DNA of 64,000 nt from positions 499,001 to 563,000 of the forward strand of contig NZ_CP131130.1 in NCBI RefSeq assembly GCF_033705735.1, read 5' to 3'. This stretch comes from Shinella zoogloeoides. GTDB lineage: Bacteria; Pseudomonadota; Alphaproteobacteria; Rhizobiales; Rhizobiaceae. Position 1 is the stretch's first letter. Every line of letters begins with the position of its first letter. Positions 51,410 to 61,227 of the stretch are shown piece by piece. The notes below the pieces were generated by a model. That model was given only the letters and a program-made list of their open reading frames with translations, made no database searches and was not told the DNA's origin. A program made the translations under genes and the position numbers.

Positions 51410-53743
51410 TTACGGCAGCGTATAGGCGATCACGTAATCCCCCGGCTTCGTGCCCACCGAGCCGTGGCCGCCGGCGACGATCAGCACATATTGCTTGTCG
51501 CCGACCGTGTAGGTCATGGGCGTCGCCTGTCCGCCGGCGGGAAGGCGGGCTTCCCAGAGCTGGCGGCCGGTGGTCACGTCATAGGCGCGCAGATAATCGT
51601 CCACCGCCGCGCCGAGGAAGGCGACGCCGCCCTTGGTCATCATCGGGCCGCCGATGCCGGGCACGCCCACCTTGAAGGGCAGCGGCAGCGGCGTCATGTC
51701 CATGACCGTGCCGTTCTTGTGCTTCCAGGCGATCTTGCCGGTGGCAAGGTCAGCGCCCGCGACATAGCCCCATGGCGGCGCCTGGCAGGGAATGCCGAGC
51801 GGTCCGAGGAACGGGCCCATATAGACGCCGTAGGGCGCGCCGTCGTTGCGGTTGAGGCCCTGTTCGGAACCCTTCTCGTCCTGCCCCTTCGGCGGCACCT
51901 GGTCGCGCGGCACGAGGCGGGAGGTGAAGGCGAGGTAGGTCGGCATGCCGAACATCACCTGCCGCTCGGGATCGACCGCGACCGAGCCCCAGTTGAACGT
52001 GCCGAAATTGCCGGGATAGACGATGGTGCCCTCAAGCGAGGGCGGCGTGTAGCGGCCCTCGTATTTCATCGACAGGAAGTCGATGCGGCACATCATCTGG
52101 TCGAACATGGTGATGCCCCACATGTTCTTCTCGGTCAGCGGATCGGGCATGAAGGTGAGGTCGGAGACCGGCTGGGTCGGCGCGGAGAAATCCTCCGGGA
52201 TCGCGCCGGTCGGGGCGGGCACTTCCTTGACCGGGATGATCGGCTCGCCGGTGCGCCGGTCGAGCACGTAGATGTCGCCCTGCTTGGTGGCGCCGACGAG
52301 GGCGGGAACGGTCGTGCCGTCCCGGGTGATGTCGATCAGCGCCGGCTGGGCGGGCACGTCCATGTCCCACAGGTCATGATGCACCGTCTGGCGCACCCAG
52401 CGCAGCGCGCCGGTCTTGATGTCGAGCGCCACGATGGAGGAGGAGAACTTCTCCACATTCTCGCTGCGCCCCATGCCGAGCTGGTCCGGCACCTGGTTGC
52501 CGAGCGGGACATAGACGAGGCCGAGCGCCTCGTCATAACTGAACACCGACCAGGAATTCGGCGAGTTGACGGTGTAGACCTGCCCCTCGGGCAGCGGCGT
52601 CGTCACGTCCGGATTGCCGGAATCCCAGTTCCAGACCAGCGCGCCGGAATTGACGTCGAAGGCGCGGATGACGCCGGACTGTTCCTTGGTGGAATAGTTG
52701 TCGTTCACCGCCCCGCCGATGATGATCTTGCCGTCGGTGATGACGGGCGGCGAGGTGGAGTAGTAGTAGCCGGCCGGATTGTAGGGCATGCCCTTTTCGA
52801 GATGCAGCACGCCGTTCTCGGCAAAGCCGGTGCAGACGTCGCCGGTCTCGGCGTCCAGCGCGATCAGCCGGGCGTCGGAGGTCGGCAGGTAGACGCGCGT
52901 GGCGCAGGCCGTGCCGGCGGTGGCGGCGGGGTCGGCATAATATGTCACGCCGCGGCAGGTCTGGTGCTGGCGGTCCGGGTTCATGCCGGAATTGGAATCG
53001 TATTTCCATTTCTCCTTGCCGCTTGCCGCGTCGAGCGCGATCGCCCAGTTGTGCGGGGTGCACATGTAGAGCGTGTCGCCGACCTTCAGCGGCGTCACCT
53101 GATAGGTGGTCTCGCCGACGTCCGCCGGCTGCTTCACGTCGCCGGTCTGGTACTGCCAGGCGACCTTCAGCGTGGAGACGTTATCGGCATTGATCTGGTC
53201 GAGCGGCGAATAGCGCTGGCCGTATTGCGTGCGGCCGTACTGGTGCCATTCGCCGGCCGGCACGTTGCCGCCGAGCGCGGGCGTCGCATTGGCGATCTCC
53301 TTCGGCAGGCTGCCGGCAAGGTCGTGCGGGTCCTGCGTCATCGAATAGCCGGCGACCGCGATGGCGACGAGGACGGCGACGGCAAGCGGCATCGCCGAGG
53401 CGGGGTAGGGCGTGCCGGTGGGGCTCGCAAAACCGAGCGGCCGGCGGATGGCCGGCAGCATCAGCCACAGGCCGATGAGCACGATGACGCCGCCGCGCGG
53501 GCCGAGCTGCCACCAGTCGAAGCCGACCTCCCAGACCGCCCAGCCGAGCGAGCCGAGGACGATGAGGGCATAGAGCCAGAGCGCCGCCGCCGAGCGGCGG
53601 AAGAGCAGGGCGGCGGTGACGAGGAAGGCAAGGCCGGTGACGAGATAATAGGGGCTGCCGCCGAGCGACAGCAGCCACCCGCCTCCGCCCGTCAGCACCA
53701 GTCCTATGATGGTGAAGAGGACAGCGGTCAGCGTGAGCAACAT
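51410..53743 (-). CDS. gcd: Membrane-bound PQQ-dependent glucose dehydrogenase
   Basis: 777 residues, normal for Gcd. Five N-terminal membrane helices (about 1-145) anchor the enzyme. A PQQ-type beta-propeller follows with GEWHQYGRTQYGQRYSPLDQ, TPLKVGDTLYMCTPHNW, VHHDLWDMDVPAQP and the C-terminal GHGSVGTKPGDYVIAYTLP. The enzyme oxidises glucose and related aldoses in the periplasm and feeds electrons to ubiquinone. No PQQ-synthesis genes are in the window. CGGAG stands six bases upstream of the ATG. Confidence 0.95.
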   Translation of the reverse strand: MLLTLTAVLFTIIGLVLTGGGGWLLSLGGSPYYLVTGLAFLVTAALLFRRSAAALWLYALIVLGSLGWAVWEVGFDWWQLGPRGGVIVLIGLWLMLPAIRRPLGFASPTGTPYPASAMPLAVAVLVAIAVAGYSMTQDPHDLAGSLPKEIANATPALGGNVPAGEWHQYGRTQYGQRYSPLDQINADNVSTLKVAWQYQTGDVKQPADVGETTYQVTPLKVGDTLYMCTPHNWAIALDAASGKEKWKYDSNSGMNPDRQHQTCRGVTYYADPAATAGTACATRVYLPTSDARLIALDAETGDVCTGFAENGVLHLEKGMPYNPAGYYYSTSPPVITDGKIIIGGAVNDNYSTKEQSGVIRAFDVNSGALVWNWDSGNPDVTTPLPEGQVYTVNSPNSWSVFSYDEALGLVYVPLGNQVPDQLGMGRSENVEKFSSSIVALDIKTGALRWVRQTVHHDLWDMDVPAQPALIDITRDGTTVPALVGATKQGDIYVLDRRTGEPIIPVKEVPAPTGAIPEDFSAPTQPVSDLTFMPDPLTEKNMWGITMFDQMMCRIDFLSMKYEGRYTPPSLEGTIVYPGNFGTFNWGSVAVDPERQVMFGMPTYLAFTSRLVPRDQVPPKGQDEKGSEQGLNRNDGAPYGVYMGPFLGPLGIPCQAPPWGYVAGADLATGKIAWKHKNGTVMDMTPLPLPFKVGVPGIGGPMMTKGGVAFLGAAVDDYLRAYDVTTGRQLWEARLPAGGQATPMTYTVGDKQYVLIVAGGHGSVGTKPGDYVIAYTLP

Positions 53744-53888
53744 GATGATCTCCGTGGTTATGCCGGCCGGGGAGATGCCGACATGACGTCCGGCTCAAGG
53801 AGGGACGTTTGTGAAACTAGGGCACAAGCGTGACGCTTCAATGCTGCCGCATTTCAAGTTTCGGAGCAATCTATAGGTGTGGTTTCTC

Positions 53889-55397
53889 CTATGTGCCGCA
53901 GAAGGTTGCCGTCACCTCCTCGCCCGGTTTCGGCGGCTGCGCATAGGCGTCAAAGGCCGGCTGGTCCTCGTAGGGGCGGGCAAGCACGTCGTTGAGCGCC
54001 TCGAACAGCGAGAAATCGCCATGATCGACGGCCTCCGTCAGGGCTTCCTCGACCTTGTGATTGCGCGGGATGAAGGCGGGATTGACCCGGTGCATCGCCG
54101 CCGTGCGCGCCTGCGGGGAGGTTGCCTCCCGCGACAATCGCTCGCGCCAGACGGCGAGCCACGGTGCAAGGGCGCCCGGATCTTCGAGCAGCGCGCCGAG
54201 CGCGGCATCCCCGCCGCTGTCTTCCGCCGCATCCGCCAGCCGGCGGAAGGCCAGCGTATAATCGGCCTTCTGCTCGTAAAGCAGGATGAGCAGGTCGCGG
54301 ATCAGCGCCTGGTCGCCCTCTTCTTCATGCTCGCCGAGCCCGATCTTGGCGCGGATGACATCTTTCCAGTGCTCCTGGAAGCGCTCCATGAAGCGCCCGA
54401 CGGCCGCGTTCGCCGCCTCCACCGCCTTGTCCTGGTCGTCGTCGAGAATGGCGAGCATCGCCTCGGCGAGCCGGGCGATGTTCCACTGGCCGATCATCGG
54501 CTGGTTGCCGAAGGCATAGCGCCCACCATGATCGATGGAGGAATAAACGGTGCGCGGATCGTAGCGGTCCATGAAGGCGCAGGGGCCGAAATCGATGGTC
54601 TCGCCCGAGATCGTCATGTTGTCCGTATTCATCACGCCATGGATGAACCCGACGCCGAGCCACTTGGCGATCAGCGCCGCCTGCCGCTCGGCCACCGCGT
54701 CGAGCAGCGCGAGATAGGGCTTTTCCGCGCCCTTCAGCTCCGGATAGTGCCGCTCGATGACATGGTCCGCCAGCACGCGCACGTTTTCGGTATCGCCGCG
54801 CGCGGCGAAGAACTGGAAGGTGCCGACGCGGACATGGCTGGAGGCGACGCGGGTGAAGACCGCGCCCGGCAGCACCCGGTCGCGATAGACCGGCTGGCCG
54901 GTGGCGACGGCCGCGAGCGCCCGCGTCGTCGGGATGCCGAGCGCATGCATCGCCTCGCTGATAATATATTCGCGCAGCACCGGCCCCAGCGCCGCCCGCC
55001 CGTCGCCGCGCCGCGAATAGGGCGTCTGGCCGGCGCCCTTGAGCTGGATGTCGCGGCGCTTGCCGTTTCGGTCGATCACCTCGCCGAGCAGGATGGCCCG
55101 CCCGTCGCCGAGCTGCGGCACGAACTGGCCGAACTGGTGGCCGGCATAGGCCATGGCGAGCGGCAGCGAGCCGGGCAGGGGCGTATTGCCGGAGAAATAG
55201 GCCGCGCCATGCCGCTCCAGCGCATCGGCGTCGAGCCCGAGCTCTTCGGCGAGCGGCCGGTTGAACTTGATCAGCCGCGGCGCCTCGACCGGCGTGGGGT
55301 CGACCGGCGCGAAGAAGGCGTCCGGCAGCCGCGCATAGCTGTTGTCGAAGGGAATGGGGCGGGTCTTGTCCGCCGCTGCCGTCGTCGTACCGCTCAT
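53889..55397 (-). CDS. selO: Protein adenylyltransferase SelO (YdiU)
   Basis: 502 residues, the expected length for bacterial SelO. The pseudokinase motifs are AYAGHQFGQFVPQLGDGRAI, QLKGAGQTPYSRRGDGRAAL, GFIHGVMNTDNMTISGETID and DFGPCAFMD. It AMPylates Ser/Thr/Tyr residues of stress proteins. A C-terminal cysteine (TFCGT) occupies the position of the eukaryotic selenocysteine motif. It lies 145 bases upstream of gcd, same strand. Confidence 0.95.
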   Translation of the reverse strand: MSGTTTAAADKTRPIPFDNSYARLPDAFFAPVDPTPVEAPRLIKFNRPLAEELGLDADALERHGAAYFSGNTPLPGSLPLAMAYAGHQFGQFVPQLGDGRAILLGEVIDRNGKRRDIQLKGAGQTPYSRRGDGRAALGPVLREYIISEAMHALGIPTTRALAAVATGQPVYRDRVLPGAVFTRVASSHVRVGTFQFFAARGDTENVRVLADHVIERHYPELKGAEKPYLALLDAVAERQAALIAKWLGVGFIHGVMNTDNMTISGETIDFGPCAFMDRYDPRTVYSSIDHGGRYAFGNQPMIGQWNIARLAEAMLAILDDDQDKAVEAANAAVGRFMERFQEHWKDVIRAKIGLGEHEEEGDQALIRDLLILLYEQKADYTLAFRRLADAAEDSGGDAALGALLEDPGALAPWLAVWRERLSREATSPQARTAAMHRVNPAFIPRNHKVEEALTEAVDHGDFSLFEALNDVLARPYEDQPAFDAYAQPPKPGEEVTATFCGT

Positions 55398-55506
55398 GAT
55401 CTCCGTCCCTTGCTGCCTTTCCTATCAGATAGGGTGTCGCGGGGCGGAGCGAAAGGTTTTCGTGTTTTGTCGGAGAATTGCGGTAACGCCCCTGCTTCGC
55501 GGGGCT

Positions 55507-55640
55507 ACCCCCTCTGCCTGCCGGCTTCTCCCCCACAAGGGGGGAGAACGATAAAGGCTTGCTCATCGTTTCATAATGAAATGCCAACGGAGCGGCGCGG
55601 TAAGTCCCTCCCCCTTGTGGGGAGGGATTTAGGGAGGGGC
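55507..55640 (-). repeat. Composite intergenic repeat, family E, third copy (inverted)
   Basis: Reverse complement of the unit at 31779/31947: the linker with GGCTTGCTCATCG and GCGGTAAGTCCC links the two hairpins, ending CCTCCCCACAAGGGGGAGGG on the minus strand. Located between selO and the oligopeptidase gene. Confidence 0.8.
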
Positions 55641-55653
55641 CTTCCCGTCTACC

Positions 55654-57747
55654 CTACATCTTCCCCGCCACCTTGATCGCGAAGGCATATTCGAAGGCGA
55701 TCTCCTCCAGCCGCTGGAAGCGGCCCGAAGCGCCGCCGTGGCCGGCGCCCATATTGGTCTTGAGGAGGATGGGCTCGCTGCCCGTCGTCTTCTCGCGCAG
55801 GCGCGCCACCCATTTGGTGGGCTCCCAATAGGTCACGCGCGGATCGGTGAGGCCGGAAAGGGCGAGGATGGCAGGGTAGGGCTTTTGCCCGACATTGTCA
55901 TAGGGCGAATAGCTCGCCATGAGCTGGTAGAAGTCCTTGCTCTCGATCGGGTTGCCCCATTCCGGCCATTCCGGCGGGGTGAGCGGCAGCGTGTCGTCGA
56001 GCATCGTGTTGAGCACGTCGACGAAGGGCACGGCGGCGATGATGCCGCCGAACTTTTCCGGCGCCATGTTGGCGATGGCGCCCATCAGCATGCCGCCGGC
56101 CGAGCCGCCTTCGGCGACGATGTTCGCGTAGGACGTGAACTTCTCCTGATTCAGATAGTCCGCCGCGGCGATGAAGTCCTTGAAGGTATTGGTCTTCTTG
56201 TCCATCTTGCCGTCTTCGTACCAGGCAAAGCCCTTGTCCTTGCCGCCGCGGATATGGGCGATGGCATAGACGAAGCCGCGGTCGACCAGCGACAGGCAAT
56301 TGGTGTTGAAGGATGCCGGGATGGTGATGCCGTAGGCGCCGTAGCCGTAGAGAAGGCACGGCGCGGAACCGTCGAGCGGCGTGTCCTTGCGGTAGAGCAG
56401 GGTGACGGGCACCTTTTCACCGTCCCATGCGGGGGCGAAGACGCGGCGGGTGACATAGTCGTCCGGGTTGTGGCCCGAGGGGACCTCCTGTGTCTTCAGC
56501 AGCCTGCGCTCGCGCGTCGTCATGTCGTAGTCGAAGAGCTGCGAAGGCGTCGTCATCGAGGAATAGGAGAAGCGGATGACGTCGGTGTCGTATTCCGCCG
56601 CGCCCGAAAGGCCGAGCGAATAGGCCTCCTCGGCAAACGCGATGGCATGTTCCGCGCCGCTCTCGCGTTCGCGCACCACGATGCGCGGCAGGCCCTCGTG
56701 GCGCTCCAGCCAGACGAGGTGGCGGGCAAAGGCCATGTGGCTGAGGATCAGCGTGCCGGGGCGGTGCGGCACGACCTCGGTCCAGTTCTCCCGGCCGGGC
56801 GCCGTTACCGGCGTCTGCATGATCTTGAAGTCCTTCGCGCCGTCGGCATTGGTGAGGATGTAGAAGACGTCGCCGCCCTCCGTCATCGAATATTCGAGGC
56901 CCGTCTGGCGCGGGGTGACGACGACCGGATTGGCCGTCAGGTCCCTGGTCGAGAGGAGGCGGTACTCGCTCGTCTCGTGGTCGTGGATGTCGATATAGAT
57001 GAAGTCATCGAGCAGCGACCCGCCGACCGACATGAAGAAGCCCGCGTCCTTCTCCTCGTAGACCAGCCGGTCGTTCTCCTGCCGCTCGCCGAGGATGTGG
57101 TGGTAGATCTTCGATGGGCGGTGGTTCTCGTCGAGCGCGGTGTAGAAGAAGCTCTTCGCATCGGGCGCCCAGACGCCGCCGCCGCCCGAATTGACGATCT
57201 CGTCGGCATGGTCCCTGCCGGTCGCAAGGTCGCGCACCTTCAGCGTGAAATATTCCGAGCCCCTGTCGTCATAGCCCCAGATGCCGACGGAATGGTCGGT
57301 GGAATGGTCGATACCGGAGAGGCGGAAATAATCCTTGCCTTCGGCCTCCTTGTCGCCGTCGAGCAGGACGGTGCGTGTCCCCCCGTCGCGCGGCTCGCGG
57401 AAATAGCGCGGCTGCTCGCCGCCGGTGACGAAGGACGTGCCGTAGGCGAAGGGACCGTCCTTGACCGGCACGGAGCTGTCGTCCTCCTTGATGCGCCCGC
57501 GCATCTCGGCGAACAGCGTCTTCTGCAGTGTCTCGGTATCGGCCATGGCGGCGGCCATATAGGTGTTCTCGGCCTCCAGATGGGCGCGGATCTCCGGCTG
57601 GAGGATGGAAGGATCTTTGAACATCGCCTGCCAGTTCTCGTCGCGGAACCAGGCATAGTCGTCGGTGCGGGTGATGCCGTGGCGGGTGTCGGAAACGGGC
57701 TTCCTGGCGGCGACGGGGGCGGCGGGCAGGTTTTTGAAGACGGACAA
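55654..57747 (-). CDS. ptrB: S9-family oligopeptidase (oligopeptidase B-like)
   Basis: 697 residues. An N-terminal beta-propeller is followed by an alpha/beta-hydrolase domain. The catalytic Ser is in EGGSAGGMLMG, Asp in SGLTDPRVTYWEP and His in MGAGHGGASGR. Oligopeptidase B cleaves after basic residues in short peptides. The TTG at 57747 is proposed because GGAG lies upstream and it gives the family N-terminus SVFKNLPAAPVAARKPVSDT; TTG at 57762 is another candidate. Confidence 0.9.
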   Translation of the reverse strand: MSVFKNLPAAPVAARKPVSDTRHGITRTDDYAWFRDENWQAMFKDPSILQPEIRAHLEAENTYMAAAMADTETLQKTLFAEMRGRIKEDDSSVPVKDGPFAYGTSFVTGGEQPRYFREPRDGGTRTVLLDGDKEAEGKDYFRLSGIDHSTDHSVGIWGYDDRGSEYFTLKVRDLATGRDHADEIVNSGGGGVWAPDAKSFFYTALDENHRPSKIYHHILGERQENDRLVYEEKDAGFFMSVGGSLLDDFIYIDIHDHETSEYRLLSTRDLTANPVVVTPRQTGLEYSMTEGGDVFYILTNADGAKDFKIMQTPVTAPGRENWTEVVPHRPGTLILSHMAFARHLVWLERHEGLPRIVVRERESGAEHAIAFAEEAYSLGLSGAAEYDTDVIRFSYSSMTTPSQLFDYDMTTRERRLLKTQEVPSGHNPDDYVTRRVFAPAWDGEKVPVTLLYRKDTPLDGSAPCLLYGYGAYGITIPASFNTNCLSLVDRGFVYAIAHIRGGKDKGFAWYEDGKMDKKTNTFKDFIAAADYLNQEKFTSYANIVAEGGSAGGMLMGAIANMAPEKFGGIIAAVPFVDVLNTMLDDTLPLTPPEWPEWGNPIESKDFYQLMASYSPYDNVGQKPYPAILALSGLTDPRVTYWEPTKWVARLREKTTGSEPILLKTNMGAGHGGASGRFQRLEEIAFEYAFAIKVAGKM

Positions 57748-57887
57748 GGGCTCACTCCGCAAATCGGTAGATGGGAATGAGACAGATAGAGAGCCCCGTC
57801 CACCGCATCAAGCGGCAAGCTCGCGCGCATGCGAAAGCGCCGGAAGGGGCGCGCGGCATGCCGGCAGGGGCGCGAAGGGAGGCCCCT

Positions 57888-58229
57888 TTAGAAAGGGGGC
57901 TTTGGTTCCGAAGGGAAAATGGCACCGAGCGCGCCCATCAGCTGGACGGCTCTTTCATCGGTCAGCCTGTAGAAAATCTGCTTGCCTTCCCGGCGCGATT
58001 CGACCAGTCCCGCCTCGCGCAGCACGTTGAGCTGCTGGGACAGGGTGGGTTGGTGAACGCAAAGTTCCTCTTCCAGTTCGCTGACAGAGGCTTCTTTTTC
58101 GCAGAGTGTACAGACCAGCATAAGTCGGGCCGGGTGGGCCAGTGACTTCAAGAGGCTGGCGACTCTTGCCGCACGAATGGCCCGGGCCCGCGAGGCAGGC
58201 ATTGCCTCCCGGAACGGGATGATGACCAC
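57888..58229 (-). CDS. ArsR-family regulator (BigR-like)
   Basis: 113 residues from GTG (GGAG six bases upstream; ATG at 58202 alternative). The winged HTH is VSELEEELCVHQPTLSQQLN and VLREAGLVESRREGKQIFYR. Three cysteines (LVCTLCEKE, ELCVHQ) sit near the HTH, suggesting a metal or redox/sulphur sensor. BigR-like proteins usually have a cysteine near the C-terminus, which is missing here. The promoter TTGGTT..16..TAAAAT runs through 58245-58275. No dioxygenase or ETHE1 gene is adjacent. Confidence 0.88.
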   Translation of the reverse strand: MVIIPFREAMPASRARAIRAARVASLLKSLAHPARLMLVCTLCEKEASVSELEEELCVHQPTLSQQLNVLREAGLVESRREGKQIFYRLTDERAVQLMGALGAIFPSEPKPPF

Positions 58230-58294
58230 AGGATACTCCGTACATTAGTAGTCTATTTTATATTATACCATATGTTAACCAAGAGCCAACCCTG

Positions 58295-59422
58295 TCAGCC
58301 CGGCAGGTTGGGCTTGGCCTTGCGTTTTGCGGGGCGCAGCTCGTCGGCGATGGTCATGCCGATGATGGAAAGGGGCAGGGCCAGCATCGCACCGGCGGCT
58401 CCCCACATCCAGGTCCAGAAGATGATGGCGGTGAAGATGATGAAGGCGTTGACCTCCAGCCGCTTTCCCATCACCGCCGGCATGATGAGGTTCTCCATGG
58501 TTAGGTGCACCAGGAAGAAGGCGAGCGCCGGCAGGAGGCCCATGGTCAGCGTCTCGTGCGTCAGCAGGCCCGCTACGGCGAGCGAGATCGTCATCAGCGT
58601 GACGCCGAGGAACGGCACGAAGCTGGAGATGAAGGCGAAGAGCCCCCACAGCGCCGGCATGGCGAGCCCGCCGCCCCAGGTGATCAGCGCCGTAACGACG
58701 CCGAGCGCCGCATAGACCAGCGAGGCCGTGGCGAAATAGTAGCCGAGCGCGCTGTCGATGGCGTTCATGATGCGGATGGTGGTCAGCCGCTGGTTGCGGC
58801 GCGGAAAGGCCATGATGATCATCTGCCGCAGCTTCAGCCGCGCCGAGAGGAAGAGCACCAGGGCCGCGAAGAAGATCATGCCCTGCAGAAGGGCGGGCGT
58901 CAGGCTGCCCGACACGATGCTGAGCACGCTGCCGGTGTTTTCCAGCACCTTTTCCATCGACATCTGCCCGCTCTCGAACATCTGCGGGCTGATGTTCAGC
59001 CAGCCGAAGCGGGAAAAGAGCGGGGTGATGCGGTCATAGGCGCCGCGCACGAGGTCCGGTGCGTTGGCGGCGAGCTGAGCGATCGGATCGGCAAGCGTGC
59101 CGGCCACGAAGAAGACGCCGAGCCCGAACAGCCCCGCCAGCAGCAGCGCGGTCGGCAGCGGCGGAATGCCGAGGTCGTTCAGCTTTTCCGCCGCCACGCC
59201 GAAGATCAGCCCGGTGACGACGGCAAGGCAGAGCGGAGTGAGGATCGGCGCCATGAGATAGACGACGCCCATCGCCATGATGAAGAAAATACCGATGGCC
59301 GCCCAGGCGGCGGCGATGTCGAGCCCGTAGCGGCGCGGCTTGCCGGCGGCAGCCTCTCCGTCCGGCTCGATGCTGCCCTGCAAGAGCCGGCGTTCGGCCG
59401 GTTTTCCGGATATGTCATGCAT
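58295..59422 (-). CDS. AI-2E family (PerM-like) permease, second copy
   Basis: 375 residues with seven to eight membrane helices, about 30 residues of hydrophilic N-terminus, and the family's FAFISSFVPFLGVTLMTISL, MENLIMPAVMGKRLEVNAF motifs. The window has another member at 7843, but sequence similarity between the two is low apart from the motifs. It ends 65 bases upstream of the ArsR-type gene, in the same direction. Confidence 0.9.
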   Translation of the reverse strand: MHDISGKPAERRLLQGSIEPDGEAAAGKPRRYGLDIAAAWAAIGIFFIMAMGVVYLMAPILTPLCLAVVTGLIFGVAAEKLNDLGIPPLPTALLLAGLFGLGVFFVAGTLADPIAQLAANAPDLVRGAYDRITPLFSRFGWLNISPQMFESGQMSMEKVLENTGSVLSIVSGSLTPALLQGMIFFAALVLFLSARLKLRQMIIMAFPRRNQRLTTIRIMNAIDSALGYYFATASLVYAALGVVTALITWGGGLAMPALWGLFAFISSFVPFLGVTLMTISLAVAGLLTHETLTMGLLPALAFFLVHLTMENLIMPAVMGKRLEVNAFIIFTAIIFWTWMWGAAGAMLALPLSIIGMTIADELRPAKRKAKPNLPG

Positions 59423-59586
59423 GGCGCACCCCTCGATTTCGCGCTACAAACGCGGGTCGCGACGATAAGTTCCAGCAATGACTCATGAAACCTTGGGTAG
59501 GTTGCAGCCCGTCGTCAAATAGACATATTGCGCGCTAACCCCGAATTAAGACGTCAGGCATGACGCCAAGAAGAGGAGGCAGAGAG

Positions 59587-59997
59587 TTGAAACCGCATGC
59601 AATCGGGCTCCATATCGCCCTTTGCACTCTTGCGTTCGCACCGCTTTTCGCCGAGCCCGCCATGGCGATAGACACCCGCGTGCGCAACCAGTTGCAGAAG
59701 CTGACCCCGGACGAACGGCTGGAGCAGCGCTGCGATATCGAGGCGATGGACGAGATCAGCGGCGCCAGGGCCGGCTTCCGCCCGGACAAGGTGATCGCCT
59801 ACGCCTTCGGCGACCCCAAGCTCGACGGCACGACCTTCAAGACGAAGGGCGCCGTCTTCCGCAGCAAGGGCGAATGGTATCGCCTGTCCTACAAGTGCGA
59901 GGCGAGCTCCGACCGGCTCGACATCCACGCCTTCAAATACAAGATCGGCGACCAGGTTCCCCATGAGGACTGGGCCGAGCATTATCTCTACGATTGA
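59587..59997 (+). CDS. DUF930 domain protein, secreted
   Basis: 136 residues from TTG at 59587, chosen because AGGAGG lies seven bases before it; an ATG at 59560 without such a site is the alternative. A signal peptide ends FAEPAMAID. The mature part has EQRCDIEAMDEIS and RLSYKCEASSDRLDIHAFKY, the DUF930 signature with two cysteines. The family is limited mostly to rhizobia and relatives; its function is unknown. Confidence 0.85.
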   Translation: MKPHAIGLHIALCTLAFAPLFAEPAMAIDTRVRNQLQKLTPDERLEQRCDIEAMDEISGARAGFRPDKVIAYAFGDPKLDGTTFKTKGAVFRSKGEWYRLSYKCEASSDRLDIHAFKYKIGDQVPHEDWAEHYLYD

Positions 59998-60077
59998 GAT
60001 CGTCGGTAACTTTTGAGTGATCGGCCTCTCCCTGCGGGCGGTGAGACGGTCGTATTCGGCGTCAACGTTGCCCCTTT

Positions 60078-60128
60078 TCCCTTCTCCCCGCTTGCGGGGA
60101 AAAGGTGGCCGGCAGGCCGGATGAGGGG
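60078..60128 (-). repeat. Palindromic intergenic repeat, family A
   Basis: CCCTTCTCCCCGCTTGCGGG followed by GAAAAGGTGGCCGGCAGGCC and GGATGAGGGG; between convergent genes. Confidence 0.8.
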
Positions 60129-60157
60129 CAGCATACGCGTCTGCCCCGTCCGATGGT

Positions 60158-61111
60158 TCAGGCCGAAAGCCTCAGACCGATCCCCCACGGATCGACCAGC
60201 GAGACCGCGCCGCCCGAGCGGGTGGTGGGGATCGCCAGTTCGTCGAGCTTTTTCGTCGCCGCTTCGAGCTTTGCCGCATCGTTGAAGCGGATCGTGTAGT
60301 CCGAAAGGCCGGTCATGCCGTCCTCGCGCTTCGGCTGGCCGCGCGAATTCCAGACATTCGCCGCGACATGATGGTGGTATTTGCCGGTGGCGAAGAAGCT
60401 CGCGCCCGGATAGCGCGCCATGACGTCGAGGCCGAGCACGTCGCGGAAGAAGGCGTCGGCTTCGGGGATATCGGAGACCTGCAAATGGATATGGCCGATG
60501 ACGGTGCCGTTCTCCTGCCCCGTCCAGCCGTCCTTCGGCGCCTCGTCGTAGAGCGCCTGCAGGTCGAGCCGGTGCGTCGCCATCTTCACCGTACCGTCCG
60601 GCACATAGGTCCATTCGGCGCGGTCGCGGTCGCGATAGATCTCGATGCCGTTGCCTTCCGGGTCGTCGAGATAGATCGCCTCGCTGACCAGGTGGTCCGA
60701 AGCGCCGGTCAGCGCCACGTTGTTATGGGCGGCATGGGCGAGCCAGCGGCCGAGCTCCCTGCGGTTCGGCACGAGGAAGGCGGTGTGGAAAAGGCCGGGC
60801 GCATTGCGCGGCGCGCGGGCGGCGTTGCTGCCCGTCGTCAGCGTGAGCAGCGGCCGCTCGCCGACGCCGAGCGTCTCGCCCGAGGCCGATCCGTCGAGCA
60901 CCGAAAGGCCCATGACCTTCTGGTAGAAGGAAGAGACCATCGGCAGGTCGATCACCGTCAGGTGCGAATGGTCGACGAAGGCCGGCATGTCGACGGCGTG
61001 GCTGGCATTGTCTGTCATGGATGCGGTCTCCGCGCGAAGGGGCCCGGCCTTGCCGGCGGCGATGCCCGCGGCGGCGGCGCCGAGGAATGTCCGTCTGTCG
61101 AGGTCCGTCAT
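60158..61111 (-). CDS. VOC-family ring-cleavage dioxygenase-like protein with Tat-like leader
   Basis: 317 residues. Two glyoxalase/bleomycin-resistance modules (about 45-165 and 185-310) carry VDHSHLTVIDLP, GLFHTAFLVPNR, GNGIEIYRDR and VIGHIHLQVSD, resembling catechol 2,3-dioxygenases (CatE-type). The first 30 residues (DRRTFLGAAAAGIAAGKAGP) resemble a Tat signal. The ATG at 61018 would give a cytoplasmic form; both have possible ribosome-binding sites. The substrate is unknown. Confidence 0.8.
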   Translation of the reverse strand: MTDLDRRTFLGAAAAGIAAGKAGPLRAETASMTDNASHAVDMPAFVDHSHLTVIDLPMVSSFYQKVMGLSVLDGSASGETLGVGERPLLTLTTGSNAARAPRNAPGLFHTAFLVPNRRELGRWLAHAAHNNVALTGASDHLVSEAIYLDDPEGNGIEIYRDRDRAEWTYVPDGTVKMATHRLDLQALYDEAPKDGWTGQENGTVIGHIHLQVSDIPEADAFFRDVLGLDVMARYPGASFFATGKYHHHVAANVWNSRGQPKREDGMTGLSDYTIRFNDAAKLEAATKKLDELAIPTTRSGGAVSLVDPWGIGLRLSA

Positions 61112-61210
61112 GATATGATCCCTGTCTCGGTTTCCCTCGGAAACCGTTCTGTCGGGAGGAATATGGCGGAGCCGCAGCGTTCACGAAAGATGGCGTTTCG
61201 GCGATTTACC

Positions 61211-61227
61211 GTCAACATGGTGTTGAC
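61211..61227. promoter_or_regulatory. Inverted repeat upstream of the DksA-like gene
   Basis: GTCAACA (61211-61217) and TGTTGAC (61221-61227) are perfect 7-bp inverted arms around TGG. It may be an operator. It lies within the in-frame extension that could also be translated. Confidence 0.35.

Noticed and set aside
51170..53833. 887-codon open frame antisense to gcd
   Set aside because: Longest open frame in the window, but Gcd is unmistakable on the other strand; the product is His/Arg/Gly-rich without domains.
57745..57762. Frameshifted or truncated oligopeptidase because no ATG start is visible
   Set aside because: TTG codons with a suitable upstream GGAG give the normal family N-terminus, so the gene looks intact.
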